From: Egibacteraceae bacterium
Lineage (GTDB): Bacteria > Actinomycetota > Nitriliruptoria > Euzebyales > Egibacteraceae
Assembly (NCBI GenBank): GCA_030446775.1
Contig: JAUJMQ010000019.1
Location: 1 to 48,182, forward strand
Reading direction: 5' to 3'
DNA: 48,182 nucleotides
Part shown: in pieces, positions 17,464-27,347 of the stretch
Layout: every line of letters starts with the position of its first letter
How positions within the stretch are numbered: the first letter of the stretch is position 1
Position numbers and translations under genes: made by a program
Notes under the pieces: model-generated
What the model was told of the DNA's origin: nothing
Seen by the model: only the letters and a program-made list of their open reading frames with translations
The model's database searches: none

Positions 17464-18606
17464 GTGCCCTCCGCGGCACAGTTGTTCGCACAGGTCGACC
17501 TCGACACGATCACCGCCGTCTGCTCACCCGAAGCCGACGGCGGCCCGGTCAACCCGTTCTGCGCAGCGGCGCTGCGCATGACCGGCAACCGCATCCTGTC
17601 GGGGATCGCCGGCACGGTCGCGCCGGCGCTGCTCAAGATCGTCGTCATCCTCGTCCTGGCGTTCATCGTCAACCGGCTGCTCAAGCGCCTCATCAAGCGC
17701 CTCGTCCGCGGGATGGCGCAGCAGGGCATCCAGCGGTTGGGACGCCTGCGCGAGAAGGCGCCGCTGGCCGACACGAGCCCGATGGACCTCTCGCGCGCCA
17801 CCATGCGCACCGAGACGATCGGCTCGGTGCTCAACAGCGTCGCGACGTTCGGCGTCACCATCCTCGCCGGGTTCCTGCTGCTCGGTGCCGTCGGCTTCGA
17901 CCTCGGGCCGCTGCTCGCCGGCGCCGGCATCGCCGGGGTGGCGCTGGGCTTCGGCGCCCAGAGCCTGGTCAAGGACTTCCTCGCCGGGATCTTCATCCTG
18001 CTGGAGGACCAGTACGGCATCGGTGACGTGGTGGACCTGCGCGACAGCGTCGGCAGCCCCGGGGCTTCGGGCTCCGTCGAGCTGATCAGTTCGCGCACCA
18101 CCCGGCTGCGCGACGTGGAGGGCACGGTCTGGCACGTCCCCAACGGCGAGATCCGTACCGCCGGGAACAAGTCACAGCAGTGGGCGCGGTCGCTGCTCGA
18201 CGTCGGCGTGGCCTACAGCACGCAGGTCGACCACGCGACCGCCGTGCTCAAGCGGGTCGCCGACGAGCTGTGGCATGACGAGGAGTTCGGCGGGTTCATC
18301 CTGGAGGAGCCCGAGGTGTGGGGCCTGGAGCGCTTCGGACCGGGCGAGCTCGTCCTGCGCATGGTCCTCAAGGTGCAGCCCGCCAAGCAGTGGGCGGTCA
18401 ACCGCGAGCTGCGGGCCCGCATCAAGACCGCTTTCGACGCCGAGGGCATCGAGATCCCCTTCCCCCAGCGCACCGTGTGGGTGCGTTCCGACGACGACGG
18501 CCACGAGCGCAACGGCCAGCCCGCCGGATCGAGCCTGCGCCCCGGCGGCGGCAGCGGCGGCGGCCGGGCCCGCTCCGACGCGGGCGGTCCGGTCGACCGG
18601 GCCTGA
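17464..18606 (+). CDS. MscS-family small-conductance mechanosensitive channel
   Basis: A 380-residue membrane protein. A first helix (about residues 55-75, [18 protein letters not shown]) is followed by a charged loop, a second helix (about 122-145) and the pore-lining TM3 with the family pattern [35 protein letters not shown], then the cytoplasmic beta domain (GDVVDL..., VWHVPNGEI). It lets small solutes out under hypo-osmotic shock. The C-terminal 45 residues are polar and Gly/Ser-rich. The GTG at 17464 is the first good start; TAGGGT 60 nt upstream may be its -10. It has three helices, the minimal MscS layout. Confidence 0.9.
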   Translation: MPSAAQLFAQVDLDTITAVCSPEADGGPVNPFCAAALRMTGNRILSGIAGTVAPALLKIVVILVLAFIVNRLLKRLIKRLVRGMAQQGIQRLGRLREKAPLADTSPMDLSRATMRTETIGSVLNSVATFGVTILAGFLLLGAVGFDLGPLLAGAGIAGVALGFGAQSLVKDFLAGIFILLEDQYGIGDVVDLRDSVGSPGASGSVELISSRTTRLRDVEGTVWHVPNGEIRTAGNKSQQWARSLLDVGVAYSTQVDHATAVLKRVADELWHDEEFGGFILEEPEVWGLERFGPGELVLRMVLKVQPAKQWAVNRELRARIKTAFDAEGIEIPFPQRTVWVRSDDDGHERNGQPAGSSLRPGGGSGGGRARSDAGGPVDRA

Positions 18607-18706
18607 GCCACAGCCGTCCGAGGCCCTCCCGCGGTTCGCTGCGGCCGGCTGGCGTGGATCCGTCACGGCTACCGCCACACATCCACGGGGCCACCAGTGG
18701 AAACCG

Positions 18707-18728
18707 AGTATGTGTGTAACATGCAACT
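18707..18728 (+). promoter_or_regulatory. AT-rich promoter/operator candidate upstream of marR
   Basis: A locally AT-rich patch contains ATGT-GTGTA-ACAT (18710-18722), a short inverted repeat directly before the regulator gene. MarR proteins usually repress their own operon through such sites. The arms are only 4 bp, so this is weak. Confidence 0.3.
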
Positions 18729-19196
18729 ATGTCGACCGTCGTCGAGCCGCCCCTGCGCCGGCTGGACTTCGCGCTCGGACGCCTGCGCCGGGTGTGGGAG
18801 TCACCGGCGCTGCGCCGACGGTTCACCGACCGCATGGGCGCGTCGGTCGAGCCCGGGCTCGTGCGAACCCTGCGCACCGTGGAGCTGGCCGACGACGAGT
18901 GCGGCGTCACCGACGTCGCGGCGCTGCTGAAGGTGGACGCATCCACCGCCAGCCGTCTGGTCGAGCAGGCCGTCTGTGCCGGCTACCTCGTCCGCTCCGC
19001 CTGCGCCACCGACCGCCGGCGCTGCGTCCTGGCGGTCACCGACACGGGCGCCGAGCTGCTCGGCCGTGCGCTGCACGTGCGCGAGGAGCTGCTCGCCGAG
19101 CTGACCGAGGGGTGGTCCGACACCGACGTCGACTCCCTGGCCGAGCTGTTGTGCCGGCTCGCCGACCGACTTGTCGAGATGGAGACCCGCAGGTGA
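18729..19196 (+). CDS. MarR-family transcriptional regulator
   Basis: A 155-residue winged-helix regulator: a helix-turn-helix around residues 62-82 ([28 protein letters not shown]) and the wing ([22 protein letters not shown]), the typical MarR arrangement. Its stop overlaps the start of the exporter gene by 4 nt (GTGA), so the two are translationally coupled. It most likely represses the marR-exporter operon until a toxic ligand binds, by analogy with other MarR-DHA2 pairs. Confidence 0.9.
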   Translation: MSTVVEPPLRRLDFALGRLRRVWESPALRRRFTDRMGASVEPGLVRTLRTVELADDECGVTDVAALLKVDASTASRLVEQAVCAGYLVRSACATDRRRCVLAVTDTGAELLGRALHVREELLAELTEGWSDTDVDSLAELLCRLADRLVEMETRR

Positions 19197-20857
19197 CCGA
19201 CACCGCGTCGCAGCCCCCCGCCAGCGTCGCGGAGGCGACGTTGTCACATCGCGAGATCCTGGCGGTCTTCGCGGGGCTGATGACCGCCCTGATGCTCGCG
19301 GCGCTGGACCAGACGATCGTCGCCACCGCGCTGCCCACGATCGTCGGGGAGCTCGGCGGCCTGGAGCACCTGTCGTGGGTCGTCACCGCCTACCTGCTCG
19401 CGTCGACCGTGTCGGTGCCGCTGTACGGCAAGGTCTCGGACATGTACGGCCGCAAGAACCTGTTCCAGCTCGCGATCGTGCTGTTCGTGCTCGGCTCGGT
19501 GGCGTCCGGGGCAGCGCAGTCGATGGGCCAGCTCATCGCCTTCCGCGCGCTGCAGGGCGTGGGCGCCGGCGGCCTGATGGCGCTGACGCAGACGATCATC
19601 GGCGACGTCGTCTCGCCGCGGGAGCGCGGCCGCTACATGGGCTACATCGGCGCGGTGTTCGGCGTCGCCAGCATCATCGGACCCCTCCTCGGCGGCTACT
19701 TCGTCGACCACCTGACCTGGCGCTGGATCTTCTACGTCAACGTCCCCCTGGGCGCCGCCGCCCTCGTGATCACGCAGCGCAACCTGAAGCTGTCGTTTCC
19801 GCGCAACGACCACCGGGTCGACTGGTGGGGTGCCGGCCTGCTGACGCTGTCGATCAGCGCGCTGCTGCTCGTCACCGTCTGGGGCGGCGACACCTACGCC
19901 TGGACCTCGCGTGTGATCCTCGGGCTGACCGCGGGTGCCGCCGTGGGACTCGCCGCGTTCCTCGCCGTCGAGCGCCGCACCGCCGAGCCGATCCTGCCCC
20001 CGTCGCTGTTCGCCGACCCGGTGTTCCGGGTCGCGACGACCATGGCCTTCATCGTCGGCATGGCGATGTTCGGCGCCATCATCTTCCTGCCGCTGTTCCT
20101 GCAGGTCGTCATAGGCGTGTCGGCCACGAACTCCGGCCTGCTGCTGCTGCCGCTCATCGGCGGGCTGCTCGCCGCGAGCATCACCTCCGGCCGCCTCATC
20201 ACCCGGTGGGGCCGCTACAAGGTGTTCCCGATCGCCGGCACGGCGCTGCTGACGATCGGCATGTGGCTGCTGTCGACGATGGGCACGGCGACCACCCGCA
20301 CGGAGGCGTCGGTGTTCATGGTCGTCCTCGGTGTCGGGATCGGCCTGGTCATGCAGGTCCTCGTCCTCGCCGTGCAGAACAGCGTCTCCCGCGAGCACCT
20401 CGGGACGGCGACCTCGGCGTCGCAGTTCTTCCGGTCCATCGGCGGCACGGTGGGGGTCTCGGTGTTCGGGGCGCTGATGACCGCGCGTCTCGGCGCGAAC
20501 CTCGTCGGGCTGCGCGGCGTCGACGCGGCCGAGCAGGCACGGAGCCTGTCCGCCGGCCCGGCGGCGATCGCCGCCTTGCCAGCCGCGGCGCGCACCGCCG
20601 TGCAGGGCGCCCTCGCGGACGCCATCACGTCGGTGTTCGCACTCGCGGTGCCGGCCATGGTCGTCGCCTTCGGGCTCTCCCTGCTGCTCAAGGAGCTGCC
20701 CCTGCGCACGAGCGCCGGTGTGCAGCGACCGGTGGTCGGAGCGGCTCCCGGATCCAGCACCCCGCCGCAGGCGGCGGCGGCGCTGGCGAGCGCGCCGGTC
20801 GCGCCGGCCACCGACGCGGCAGGGCGGCCCGGCCGGCGTCCAGGGCTCACCCGCTAG
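19193..20857 (+). CDS. DHA2-family (EmrB/QacA-like) drug:proton antiporter
   Basis: A 554-residue major facilitator superfamily protein with about 14 membrane helices. It shows [22 protein letters not shown] (motif D1 in the first helix), the loop 2-3 motif A ([13 protein letters not shown]), and the antiporter-type motif C segment around [17 protein letters not shown]. The GTG at 19193 overlaps the marR stop; a much longer upstream frame is spurious. The C-terminal tail (about 50 residues, Ala/Pro-rich) is cytoplasmic. It probably exports hydrophobic drugs, with the substrate unknown. Confidence 0.93.
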   Translation: MTDTASQPPASVAEATLSHREILAVFAGLMTALMLAALDQTIVATALPTIVGELGGLEHLSWVVTAYLLASTVSVPLYGKVSDMYGRKNLFQLAIVLFVLGSVASGAAQSMGQLIAFRALQGVGAGGLMALTQTIIGDVVSPRERGRYMGYIGAVFGVASIIGPLLGGYFVDHLTWRWIFYVNVPLGAAALVITQRNLKLSFPRNDHRVDWWGAGLLTLSISALLLVTVWGGDTYAWTSRVILGLTAGAAVGLAAFLAVERRTAEPILPPSLFADPVFRVATTMAFIVGMAMFGAIIFLPLFLQVVIGVSATNSGLLLLPLIGGLLAASITSGRLITRWGRYKVFPIAGTALLTIGMWLLSTMGTATTRTEASVFMVVLGVGIGLVMQVLVLAVQNSVSREHLGTATSASQFFRSIGGTVGVSVFGALMTARLGANLVGLRGVDAAEQARSLSAGPAAIAALPAAARTAVQGALADAITSVFALAVPAMVVAFGLSLLLKELPLRTSAGVQRPVVGAAPGSSTPPQAAAALASAPVAPATDAAGRPGRRPGLTR

Positions 20858-20907
20858 GGTGCTCGCCGGCGGCCTGCGCCGCCGGGCAGCGGCTCCCCGC
20901 CGCACAG

Positions 20908-20945
20908 TTAACGCGCCAGAAACAACCGGGCAACGGCGGTGTCAC
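20908..20945 (+). promoter_or_regulatory. GlnR-like operator upstream of glnA
   Basis: Four 5-bp half-sites begin at exact 11-bp intervals: TTAAC (20908), GAAAC (20919), GCAAC (20930) and GTCAC (20941). This matches the gTnAC-n6-GaAAC-n6 consensus known for actinobacterial GlnR, in two consecutive box pairs. The site ends 60 nt before the glnA start. The same arrangement occurs upstream of amt at 33935-33972. Confidence 0.7.
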
Positions 20946-21005
20946 GGCTCGTGCGTACCGTCGGGCCGTCGAGGTCGACGCCCATCGAACGGCAAAGGAG
21001 CCCCC

Positions 21006-22427
21006 GTGGCGAGCACCCCTGACGACGTCGTGTCCCGGATCGCCGACGAGCAGATCGCCTTCGTCGACCTGCGCTTCTGCGACCTGCCCGGGCTGATGCA
21101 GCACTTCACCGTGCCCGCGGCGCAGCTCACCGCGGAGGTGTTCGACGAGGGGCTGGGCTTCGACGGCTCGTCGATCCGCGGGTTCCAGGAGATCCAGGAG
21201 TCCGACATGATCCTGGTCCCCGACCCCGACACCGCAGTGGTCGACACGTTCCGCCAGCACCCGACGCTCAACCTCAACTGCTTCGTGCGCGACCCGCTCA
21301 CCGGCGAGCCCTACAGCCGTGACCCGCGCCACATCGCGCAGAAGGCCGAGCAGTTCCTCGCCGGCAGCGGCGTGGCGGACACCGCCTACTTCGGGCCGGA
21401 GGCCGAGTTCTTCATCCTCGACGACGTGCGTTTCGACGTCACCGCGCGGTCGTCCTACTACTACGTCGACTCCGTCGAGGGGCAGTGGAACTCCGGGCGC
21501 CAGGAGGGCCCGAACCTCGGCTACAAGCCGCGCCACAAGGAGGGCTACTTCCCGGTCCCCCCGACCGACCACTTCCAGGACCTGCGTTCGGAGATGACCC
21601 TGGAGCTGGAGCGGGCCGGCATCGAGATCGAGGTGCAGCACCACGAGGTCGGCACGGCCGGGCAGGCCGAGATCGACATGCGCTACGACACGCTGCTGCG
21701 CACCGCCGACAAGGTGATGCTGTTCAAGTACATCGTCAAGAGCACCGCGCGGCGCAACGGGCGGACGGCGACGTTCATGCCCAAGCCGATCTTCGGCGAC
21801 AACGGCTCGGGGATGCACACCCACCAGTCGCTGTGGAACGGCGACGAGCCGCTGTTCTTCGACGAGTCGGGGTACGCCCAGCTGTCCGACGTCGCCCGCT
21901 GGTACATCGGCGGCCTGCTCACCCACGCGCCGGCGCTGCTGGCGTTCACCAACCCGACGACGAACTCCTTCCGCCGACTCGTGCCCGGCTTCGAGGCCCC
22001 CGTCAACCTCGTCTACAGCCAGCGCAACCGCTCGGCGGCGTGCCGGATCCCGCTGGTGTCGCAGTCACCGAGGGCCAAGCGCGTCGAGTACCGGGTGCCC
22101 GACCCGTCGTGCAACCCGTACCTGGCGTTCTCGGCGATGCTCATGGCCGGGCTCGACGGCGTCCGCAACAAGATCGAGCCGCCCGACCCGGTCGACAAGG
22201 ACATCTACGAGCTGCCGCGCGCCGAGCTGCTCAACCTGCCCAGCGTCCCGGCCAGCCTCGAGGAGGCCCTCCTGGCGTTGGAGACCGACGCCGACTTCTT
22301 GCTCGAGGGCGACGTCTTCACCGACGACCTCGTCGAGACCTGGATCGCCTACAAGATGGACCACGAGATCAGCCCCGTCCGCCTGCGCCCCCACCCCTAC
22401 GAGTTCCACCTGTACTACGACATCTGA
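21006..22427 (+). CDS. glnA: glutamine synthetase type I
   Basis: The 473-residue enzyme makes glutamine from glutamate, ammonia and ATP and is the main ammonium-assimilating enzyme. Family signatures: FDGSSIRGF, the metal-binding GPEAEFF, the ATP-site [16 protein letters not shown], and NRSAACRIP with the catalytic loop residues. The adenylylation tyrosine is present (Tyr401, [14 protein letters not shown]), consistent with control by the GlnE encoded at 28-31 kb. The GTG at 21006 follows AAAGGAG; the upstream frame extension is non-coding. A GlnR-like operator lies 60 nt upstream. It is clean, without frameshifts, unlike glnA2. Confidence 0.96.
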   Translation: MASTPDDVVSRIADEQIAFVDLRFCDLPGLMQHFTVPAAQLTAEVFDEGLGFDGSSIRGFQEIQESDMILVPDPDTAVVDTFRQHPTLNLNCFVRDPLTGEPYSRDPRHIAQKAEQFLAGSGVADTAYFGPEAEFFILDDVRFDVTARSSYYYVDSVEGQWNSGRQEGPNLGYKPRHKEGYFPVPPTDHFQDLRSEMTLELERAGIEIEVQHHEVGTAGQAEIDMRYDTLLRTADKVMLFKYIVKSTARRNGRTATFMPKPIFGDNGSGMHTHQSLWNGDEPLFFDESGYAQLSDVARWYIGGLLTHAPALLAFTNPTTNSFRRLVPGFEAPVNLVYSQRNRSAACRIPLVSQSPRAKRVEYRVPDPSCNPYLAFSAMLMAGLDGVRNKIEPPDPVDKDIYELPRAELLNLPSVPASLEEALLALETDADFLLEGDVFTDDLVETWIAYKMDHEISPVRLRPHPYEFHLYYDI

Positions 22428-22475
22428 CCGGATAAGCGGCCGCCAGCGGGAACGCCGCCGAGCGTGCCTCCTGGC

Positions 22476-22666
22476 TCACGCCTGCTCACGAGTGAAGGCC
22501 GCGTCGACCGCCTGGCGGGCGCGCTCCTCGTCGTCGGGCATCAAGTGCGTGTACACGCTCAGGTGAGGCCGGGATCGGCGTAGCCCGGGTAGTCGGCCAG
22601 AGGGCGGATCGACACGCCGCCGTCCAACAGCACTGAGGCGTAGTGGTGGCGAAGGGCGTCGAGCAT
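22476..22666 (-). pseudogene. tyrosine-recombinase (phage-type integrase) C-terminal relic
   Basis: Two minus-strand frames give the last part of a tyrosine integrase: DALRHHYASVLLDGGVSIRPLADY (about 22590-22666), then after a shift near 22560 LSVYTHLMPDDEERARQAVDAAF to a stop at 22476. In intact enzymes this is the LRHxYAS...LGHxDPxLTLxVYxHLMP region with the catalytic His and nucleophilic Tyr, and both survive (LRHHYAS, SVYTHL). The N-terminal domain and the first catalytic Arg are not found. It marks an old integration next to the secreted-protein gene. Confidence 0.65.
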
Positions 22667-22871
22667 CCCCGACCGGCGTTGGTCGCCGCGTTGGACGCCG
22701 TCTCGGCGCGGTGGCCGAGGTGGCCGGCGTGGACACCAGCGAGCGGGGACACTGCTCGCGCCCACCAGGACGCAGCCCTGGAGCTGCTGCGCCAGGCCGG
22801 CCCCACCGTCAACACGACGGGTGCGCGGCGCGTAGGTCATCTCCGGCATTCTGGACAATGGCGGGGGGTTG

Positions 22872-22893
22872 TGCTACTGTGCGTAGTGTAGCA
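22872..22893 (+). promoter_or_regulatory. inverted repeat upstream of the secreted protein gene
   Basis: TGCTAC (22872-22877) and GTAGCA (22888-22893) form a 6-bp inverted repeat with a 10-nt spacer, 38 nt before the start codon, in a locally less GC-rich stretch. It could be an operator or a 5' hairpin. Confidence 0.3.
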
Positions 22894-22930
22894 GTCGCAG
22901 CTAGTAGTACCAGCCAACGGAGCCCCCTTC

Positions 22931-24238
22931 ATGAGCACCACTCACCCGCCATTTCGGACCGCCACCACCCGGCTGCTGGCGCTGGTGTTGTTCGCCAGCG
23001 TCTTCGCTGCAGTCGCACCGCCGGCCGCGCACGCCACAACCCCCGTGCGCGGCTCGTTCCTGGCCAGCGCCTACGCGACCTTCGCCAATGCCAAGGCGGG
23101 ACCAGTCGCCACCACGCTCGGCCGTTCCGCGTACATCGTCGCCGGCTGCCGAGGCACCGGCGGAGACCTGCTCACCAACACCGTCGACAGCGTCCACGCC
23201 GGCAAGGCCTTTCGGGCCCAGGCCACGCGCACGACGGTGCGAACCGTTCGCGGGCACGACAGCGCCACCGCGCGCAGCACATCCAAGGTCGCAGGGGTGC
23301 GTGCACTCGACGGGCTGATCACCGCTGACGCCATCGTCTCGGTTGCCAAGACCACGGCGACGCATCGCCGCATCTCCAGCAGCTCGATCGGCTCCACCTT
23401 CGTCGACCTACACATCGCCGGAAGACCGGTGGCCGCCAACGTGGCACCGAACACCAAGATCACCCTCCGGGGCATCGGCTACATCGTGCTCAACAGCGTC
23501 GTCCAGACAACGGCCCCAGGCAGGAAGACGCTGACCGTCCAGGGCCTGCGACTGGTGATCACCGAGAGCAACCAGTTCGGCCTGCCGGTCGGTAGCCGCA
23601 TCGTCGTCTCCCAGGCCCGGAGCGGCTTCGACCGTGACCAGCCCGTGGCGGTCATCGGCGGCGCCGCCTACGCCACGTCGGGCAGGTTTCGCGCACTCGA
23701 GCTCACCAACCAGGCGGGGCGCTCCGCGGCGGTGTATCTGGGCTGCCGTGAACTTGACCGACCCGTGCAGACCAACAGCATCAACCGGACCGCGGTCGAT
23801 GGCCTCGCGGCCACCGGCACCGGCACGACGAGCGCCGACGGCCACCGGACGAACACGGGCGGGATCGTGGCCGTCACGACGGCCAAGACCGAGGGCCTCA
23901 ACCTGCTCGACGGCGTGGTGACAGCCGATGCCGTGCGTGCCCGTGCTCAGACCCGCAAGGAGGCGGGGTTCAGCACCACGACCGACGGTTCTGGGTTCGT
24001 CAACCTGCGAGTGCTGGGCCAGGCCGTGGCGGATGGGACGGTGGCGCCCAACACCAAGGTCGAGCTACCCGGCATCGGGCGCGTCATCCTGTTCGAGACG
24101 CGCATCCAGCGCAGCAGCGATCGGGTGTCTGTGGCGGTGAAGATGATCCGCCTGGTCATTGACGAAGGCAACGAGCGGGGCCTCCCGTCGGGCCAGATCA
24201 TCGTCTCCTCGGCCGCCAGCTCGGTGCGCAACTTCTAA
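22931..24238 (+). CDS. secreted two-repeat protein, choice-of-anchor P-like
   Basis: A 435-residue exported protein. An N-terminal signal peptide (Arg11/Arg14, hydrophobic core LLALVLFASVFAAVAPPA) ends at AHA-TT near residue 36. The mature part is an internal duplication. Repeat 1 (about 40-235) and repeat 2 (about 240-435) share RSAxxxxGC, LLDGVVTADAV/ALDGLITADAI, GSTFVDLHIAGRPV/GSGFVNLRVLGQAV, VAPNTKI(V)xLxGIG, and RLVIxExNxxGLPxGxxIVxS. The pattern resembles actinobacterial proteins annotated as choice-of-anchor P, but no LPXTG, C-terminal membrane helix or PEP-CTERM-like tail is present, so it should be released or held by other means. The ATG follows GGAG by 7 nt. It lies beside an integrase relic and ends in a strong hairpin. 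Function is unknown. Confidence 0.75.
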   Translation: MSTTHPPFRTATTRLLALVLFASVFAAVAPPAAHATTPVRGSFLASAYATFANAKAGPVATTLGRSAYIVAGCRGTGGDLLTNTVDSVHAGKAFRAQATRTTVRTVRGHDSATARSTSKVAGVRALDGLITADAIVSVAKTTATHRRISSSSIGSTFVDLHIAGRPVAANVAPNTKITLRGIGYIVLNSVVQTTAPGRKTLTVQGLRLVITESNQFGLPVGSRIVVSQARSGFDRDQPVAVIGGAAYATSGRFRALELTNQAGRSAAVYLGCRELDRPVQTNSINRTAVDGLAATGTGTTSADGHRTNTGGIVAVTTAKTEGLNLLDGVVTADAVRARAQTRKEAGFSTTTDGSGFVNLRVLGQAVADGTVAPNTKVELPGIGRVILFETRIQRSSDRVSVAVKMIRLVIDEGNERGLPSGQIIVSSAASSVRNF

Positions 24239-24253
24239 CGGCAGCGCAACAAC

Positions 24254-24283
24254 CAGCGCCGGGCGAACCCTCGCCCGGCGCTG
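24254..24283 (+). terminator. strong hairpin terminator after the secreted protein gene
   Basis: A perfect 13-bp GC-rich stem (24254-24266 with 24271-24283) with an ACCC loop begins 15 nt after the stop codon. No T-tract follows. Confidence 0.8.
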
Positions 24284-24367
24284 GGCGTCTGCCGGGCCAC
24301 CACCGACCCTTTGGGGTTCTAACGGCGCACCTCACCGAGTGCCCTGCCGTCGCTAGGGTCCGCTGTC

Positions 24368-24724
24368 ATGGACCTTTCCGTGGAGCAGGTGACGATCGAC
24401 TGCGCCGACCCGCAGCGGCTCGCCGCGTTCTGGGCGGCCGCCCTGGAGGGGACGGTCAGCGCCGACTGGGGAGAGTTCGTCGTCGTCGACACGGCGGTGC
24501 CGGGGCTGGCGCACCTCGGGTTCCAGCGGGTGGCCGACCCCACGCCCGGCAAGAACCGCGTCCACCTCGACTTCCAGACCGCCGACCGGGCCGGCGAGGT
24601 GGCGAGGCTGGTGGAACTGGGTGCCACCGCGGACGGCGAGGCCTCGGCACCGGGGATGGCGTGGACGCGGCTGCGCGACCCGGAGGGCAACGTCTTCTGC
24701 GTGTGCCAGCCCGCCGGCGCGTGA
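24368..24724 (+). CDS. VOC-family (glyoxalase/bleomycin-resistance-like) protein
   Basis: A 118-residue single-domain protein of the vicinal oxygen chelate fold: VEQVTIDCADPQRLAAFWAAAL at the start, HLGFQRV and NRVHLDFQ in the middle, and WTRLRDPEGNVFCVC at the end, the usual VOC order. The family covers lyases, isomerases, dioxygenases and resistance proteins, and the substrate cannot be inferred. The ATG lies 12 nt after TAGGGTCC, so the transcript may be nearly leaderless. It stands as a single gene. Confidence 0.88.
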   Translation: MDLSVEQVTIDCADPQRLAAFWAAALEGTVSADWGEFVVVDTAVPGLAHLGFQRVADPTPGKNRVHLDFQTADRAGEVARLVELGATADGEASAPGMAWTRLRDPEGNVFCVCQPAGA

Positions 24725-24997
24725 CCCGCGGGCATCCGGCCCGCCGCGCCCTTTTGGACCGGAGTCGCATCCGCAGCCGTGACGCTGCGGCGGCGGTGGG
24801 CGACCGGTCACGGTTGGGGTGTGGGGACGGTCGAGCGTCCCGGGGGGTGAACGACTCCCGACCCGCGCTACGTCTGCCGCTCCGCTGTCTGCAAGACACG
24901 GGTGGGCGCAGACGTCTGCTCGGCGGCCGCCGTGACCGCCCCGACCCCGCTCGCCGTCCACAGCGCCGGCGCACGACCGTCACAGCCGTCCGGCACG

Positions 24998-27127
24998 ATG
25001 CAGCACGTGACCACCCCCGCGGCCGTGACCGACGCCGCCCAACAGGTCCTCGAGCGGCTCGCCGGCGAGGACGCCCGGCTGCGCGACGATCAGGCCGCAG
25101 CCATCACCGCGCTCGTCGCCGAGCGCCGCCGCGTCCTCGTCGTGCAGCGCACCGGCTGGGGCAAGTCGGCCGTCTACTTCGTCGCCACCGCGCTGCTGCG
25201 CGCCGCGGGCGCGGGCCCGACCGTGATCGTCAGCCCGCTGCTCGCCCTGATGCGCAACCAGATCGCCGCGGCCGCCCGCGCCGGCATCACCGCCGCGACG
25301 ATCAACTCGACCAACCGTGAGGACTGGGAGGAGGTCGCCGCCCGCGTCGCCGCCGACGAGATCGACGTCTTGCTCATCTCCCCCGAGCGGCTCAACCATC
25401 CGGGCTTCCGCCGCGACGTGCTCGCCGACGTCGCCGCCCGTGTCGGGCTGGTCGTGGTCGACGAGGCGCACTGCATCTCGGACTGGGGCCACGACTTTCG
25501 GCCGGACTACCGCAGGGTCCGCGACGTCCTGGCTGCCCTGCCTGCGGGCGTGCCCGTCGTGGGCACGACGGCGACCGCCAACGACCGGGTCACCGCCGAC
25601 GTGCAGTCCCAGCTGACCCGCGACGGTGGCGACCTGCTGACCCTTCGCGGCGGACTGGACCGGGACTCGCTGGCCCTGTCGGTCGTGCACCTGCCGTCAG
25701 CCGCCGCGCGGATGGCCTGGCTCGCCGACTGGATCCCCACGACCGCGGGACCAGGGATCTGCTACACGCTGACGGTCGCGCACGCCGAACGGCTCGCCGC
25801 GTGGCTGGCGTCGCGGGGGATCGCCGTGGCGGCCTACTCCGGGCAGACCGAGCCGCGGGAGCGCACCCGCATCGAGGCCGCGCTCAAGAGCAACGAGCTG
25901 AAGTGCGTGGTCGCCACCTCGGCGCTGAGCATGGGCTACGACAAGCCGGACCTGTCCTTCATCGTCCACGACGGGTCGCCGTCGAGCCCGATCGCCTACT
26001 ACCAGGCGATCGGACGGGCCGGGCGCGCACTGCCGCCCGGCGCCATGGCCGACGTCGTGCTCCTGCCCGGTGCCGCCGACTCGGCGGTGTGGGCCTACTT
26101 CGACTCCACCGCGTTCCCGTCACGCCGCGACGTCGACGCCGTGCTCGTCCGCCTCGCCGAGGCGACGCGGCCCGTGGCGGTCGGCCAGCTCGAGGCCGAC
26201 GTGAACCTTCGCCGCGGGCGGCTGGAGGCGATGCTGAAGATCCTCGACGTCGAAGGCGCCGTCACTGCGGTTCCGGGACGTGGCGGGGGATGGACCGTCA
26301 CCCCGCGATGGCGGGAGTGGCGCTACGCCGGCGACCGCTACGCGCGGGTCGACGCCGCCCGCAAGGCCGAGCAGCGGGCCATGCGCGACTACGCTGGCAC
26401 CGACGGGTGCCTCATGGCGTTCCTCCTCGGACAGCTCGACGACCCGCATCTGGTCGCGGGCTGGCGCTGCCGGCGCTGCGCCAACTGCACCGGGGCGCCG
26501 CCGCCATCCGCCGACCCCGAGACGACGGCCGTCGCCACGGCCTGGCTGCGCCGCGGGGACGTGCCGCTGGAGCCCCGCAAGCAGTGGCCGCGGGGACTGG
26601 CCGACCGGCGCGGATCGATCCGTGCCGACGCCCGCTGCGAGACCGGCCGGGTGCTGGCGTACGGCGACGATCCGGCATGGGAGGGTCTTGCGGGACTGCT
26701 CGCGGGACCAGACCGCCCCGTGCCCGATGACATCGTCGAAGGTCTCGTCGCGGTGCTGGCCCGATGGGACTGGCAGGCGCGACCGACCTGGGTCACGCTG
26801 GTTCCGTCCCGGCGGCGGCCGCGGCTCGTGGCCTCGATCGCCGAGCGGATCGGCACGCTGGGCCGGTTGCCGGTCCACGACGTGGTCCGGCGCGTGGCCG
26901 ACACCTCGCCGCAGGCCGAGATGAGCAACTCCACCCATGCGGCCGCCAACGCGATCGCGGCGTTCGTGGTCGACCCGTCCCCCGCCGGCGGTCGTATCCC
27001 ATCCGGTCCCGTCCTGCTCGTCGACGACGTGGTGCGCAGCGGCTGGACGATGACGGTGGTCGGGGCGCTGCTGCGCGACGCCGGCGCCGGCGCCGTCCTG
27101 CCGCTGGCGGTGCACGCCCGGCCCTAG
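24998..27127 (+). CDS. RecQ-like DNA helicase with C-terminal phosphoribosyltransferase domain
   Basis: A 709-residue superfamily 2 helicase. Motif I (TGWGKS, residues 52-57), motif II (VVVDEAHCISDWGHDFRPDY, about 152-171), motif III (GTTATAN) and motif VI (QAIGRAGR) are all RecQ-type; motif I has Trp-Gly where classical RecQ has GxGKS. A zinc-binding segment follows (WRCRRCANC). The C-terminus (about 640-709) adds a phosphoribosyltransferase-like domain with the PRPP motif VLLVDDVVRSGWT, as in ComF-like proteins. Fusions of this kind occur in actinobacterial RecQ homologues; what the second domain does is unknown. The start could be the ATG at 24998 or the GTG at 25009; upstream codons look non-coding. 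Likely DNA repair or recombination. Confidence 0.88.
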   Translation: MQHVTTPAAVTDAAQQVLERLAGEDARLRDDQAAAITALVAERRRVLVVQRTGWGKSAVYFVATALLRAAGAGPTVIVSPLLALMRNQIAAAARAGITAATINSTNREDWEEVAARVAADEIDVLLISPERLNHPGFRRDVLADVAARVGLVVVDEAHCISDWGHDFRPDYRRVRDVLAALPAGVPVVGTTATANDRVTADVQSQLTRDGGDLLTLRGGLDRDSLALSVVHLPSAAARMAWLADWIPTTAGPGICYTLTVAHAERLAAWLASRGIAVAAYSGQTEPRERTRIEAALKSNELKCVVATSALSMGYDKPDLSFIVHDGSPSSPIAYYQAIGRAGRALPPGAMADVVLLPGAADSAVWAYFDSTAFPSRRDVDAVLVRLAEATRPVAVGQLEADVNLRRGRLEAMLKILDVEGAVTAVPGRGGGWTVTPRWREWRYAGDRYARVDAARKAEQRAMRDYAGTDGCLMAFLLGQLDDPHLVAGWRCRRCANCTGAPPPSADPETTAVATAWLRRGDVPLEPRKQWPRGLADRRGSIRADARCETGRVLAYGDDPAWEGLAGLLAGPDRPVPDDIVEGLVAVLARWDWQARPTWVTLVPSRRRPRLVASIAERIGTLGRLPVHDVVRRVADTSPQAEMSNSTHAAANAIAAFVVDPSPAGGRIPSGPVLLVDDVVRSGWTMTVVGALLRDAGAGAVLPLAVHARP

Positions 27128-27184
27128 CCACCGCGCTGCATCGCACGACCCATCGCTGGTGGCCGCAGCGCTGCGATCGGTGCC

Positions 27185-27232
27185 GATGTGTGCGTCACGG
27201 TGTTCGCGTGGGCGGACAGGGACGCACACATC
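27185..27232. repeat. hairpin repeat with TGTGCGTC/GACGCACA arms, copy 1
   Basis: GATGTGTGCGTC (27185-27196) pairs perfectly with GACGCACACATC (27221-27232). An inner imperfect stem (TGTTCGC with GCGGACA) extends the fold. It lies 57 nt after the RecQ stop and may terminate that gene. A related element is at 46921-46971. Confidence 0.75.
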
Positions 27233-27347
27233 CGCGATGACCGCGCCGCGCTCCCGCCAACGTCCGCTCCGACCACGGTTCTTGAGACATGTCACATCCT
27301 GGCTGGGATCGCCGTCTGATAGTCAGGCGAGAGATCAGGAGGGCGAC

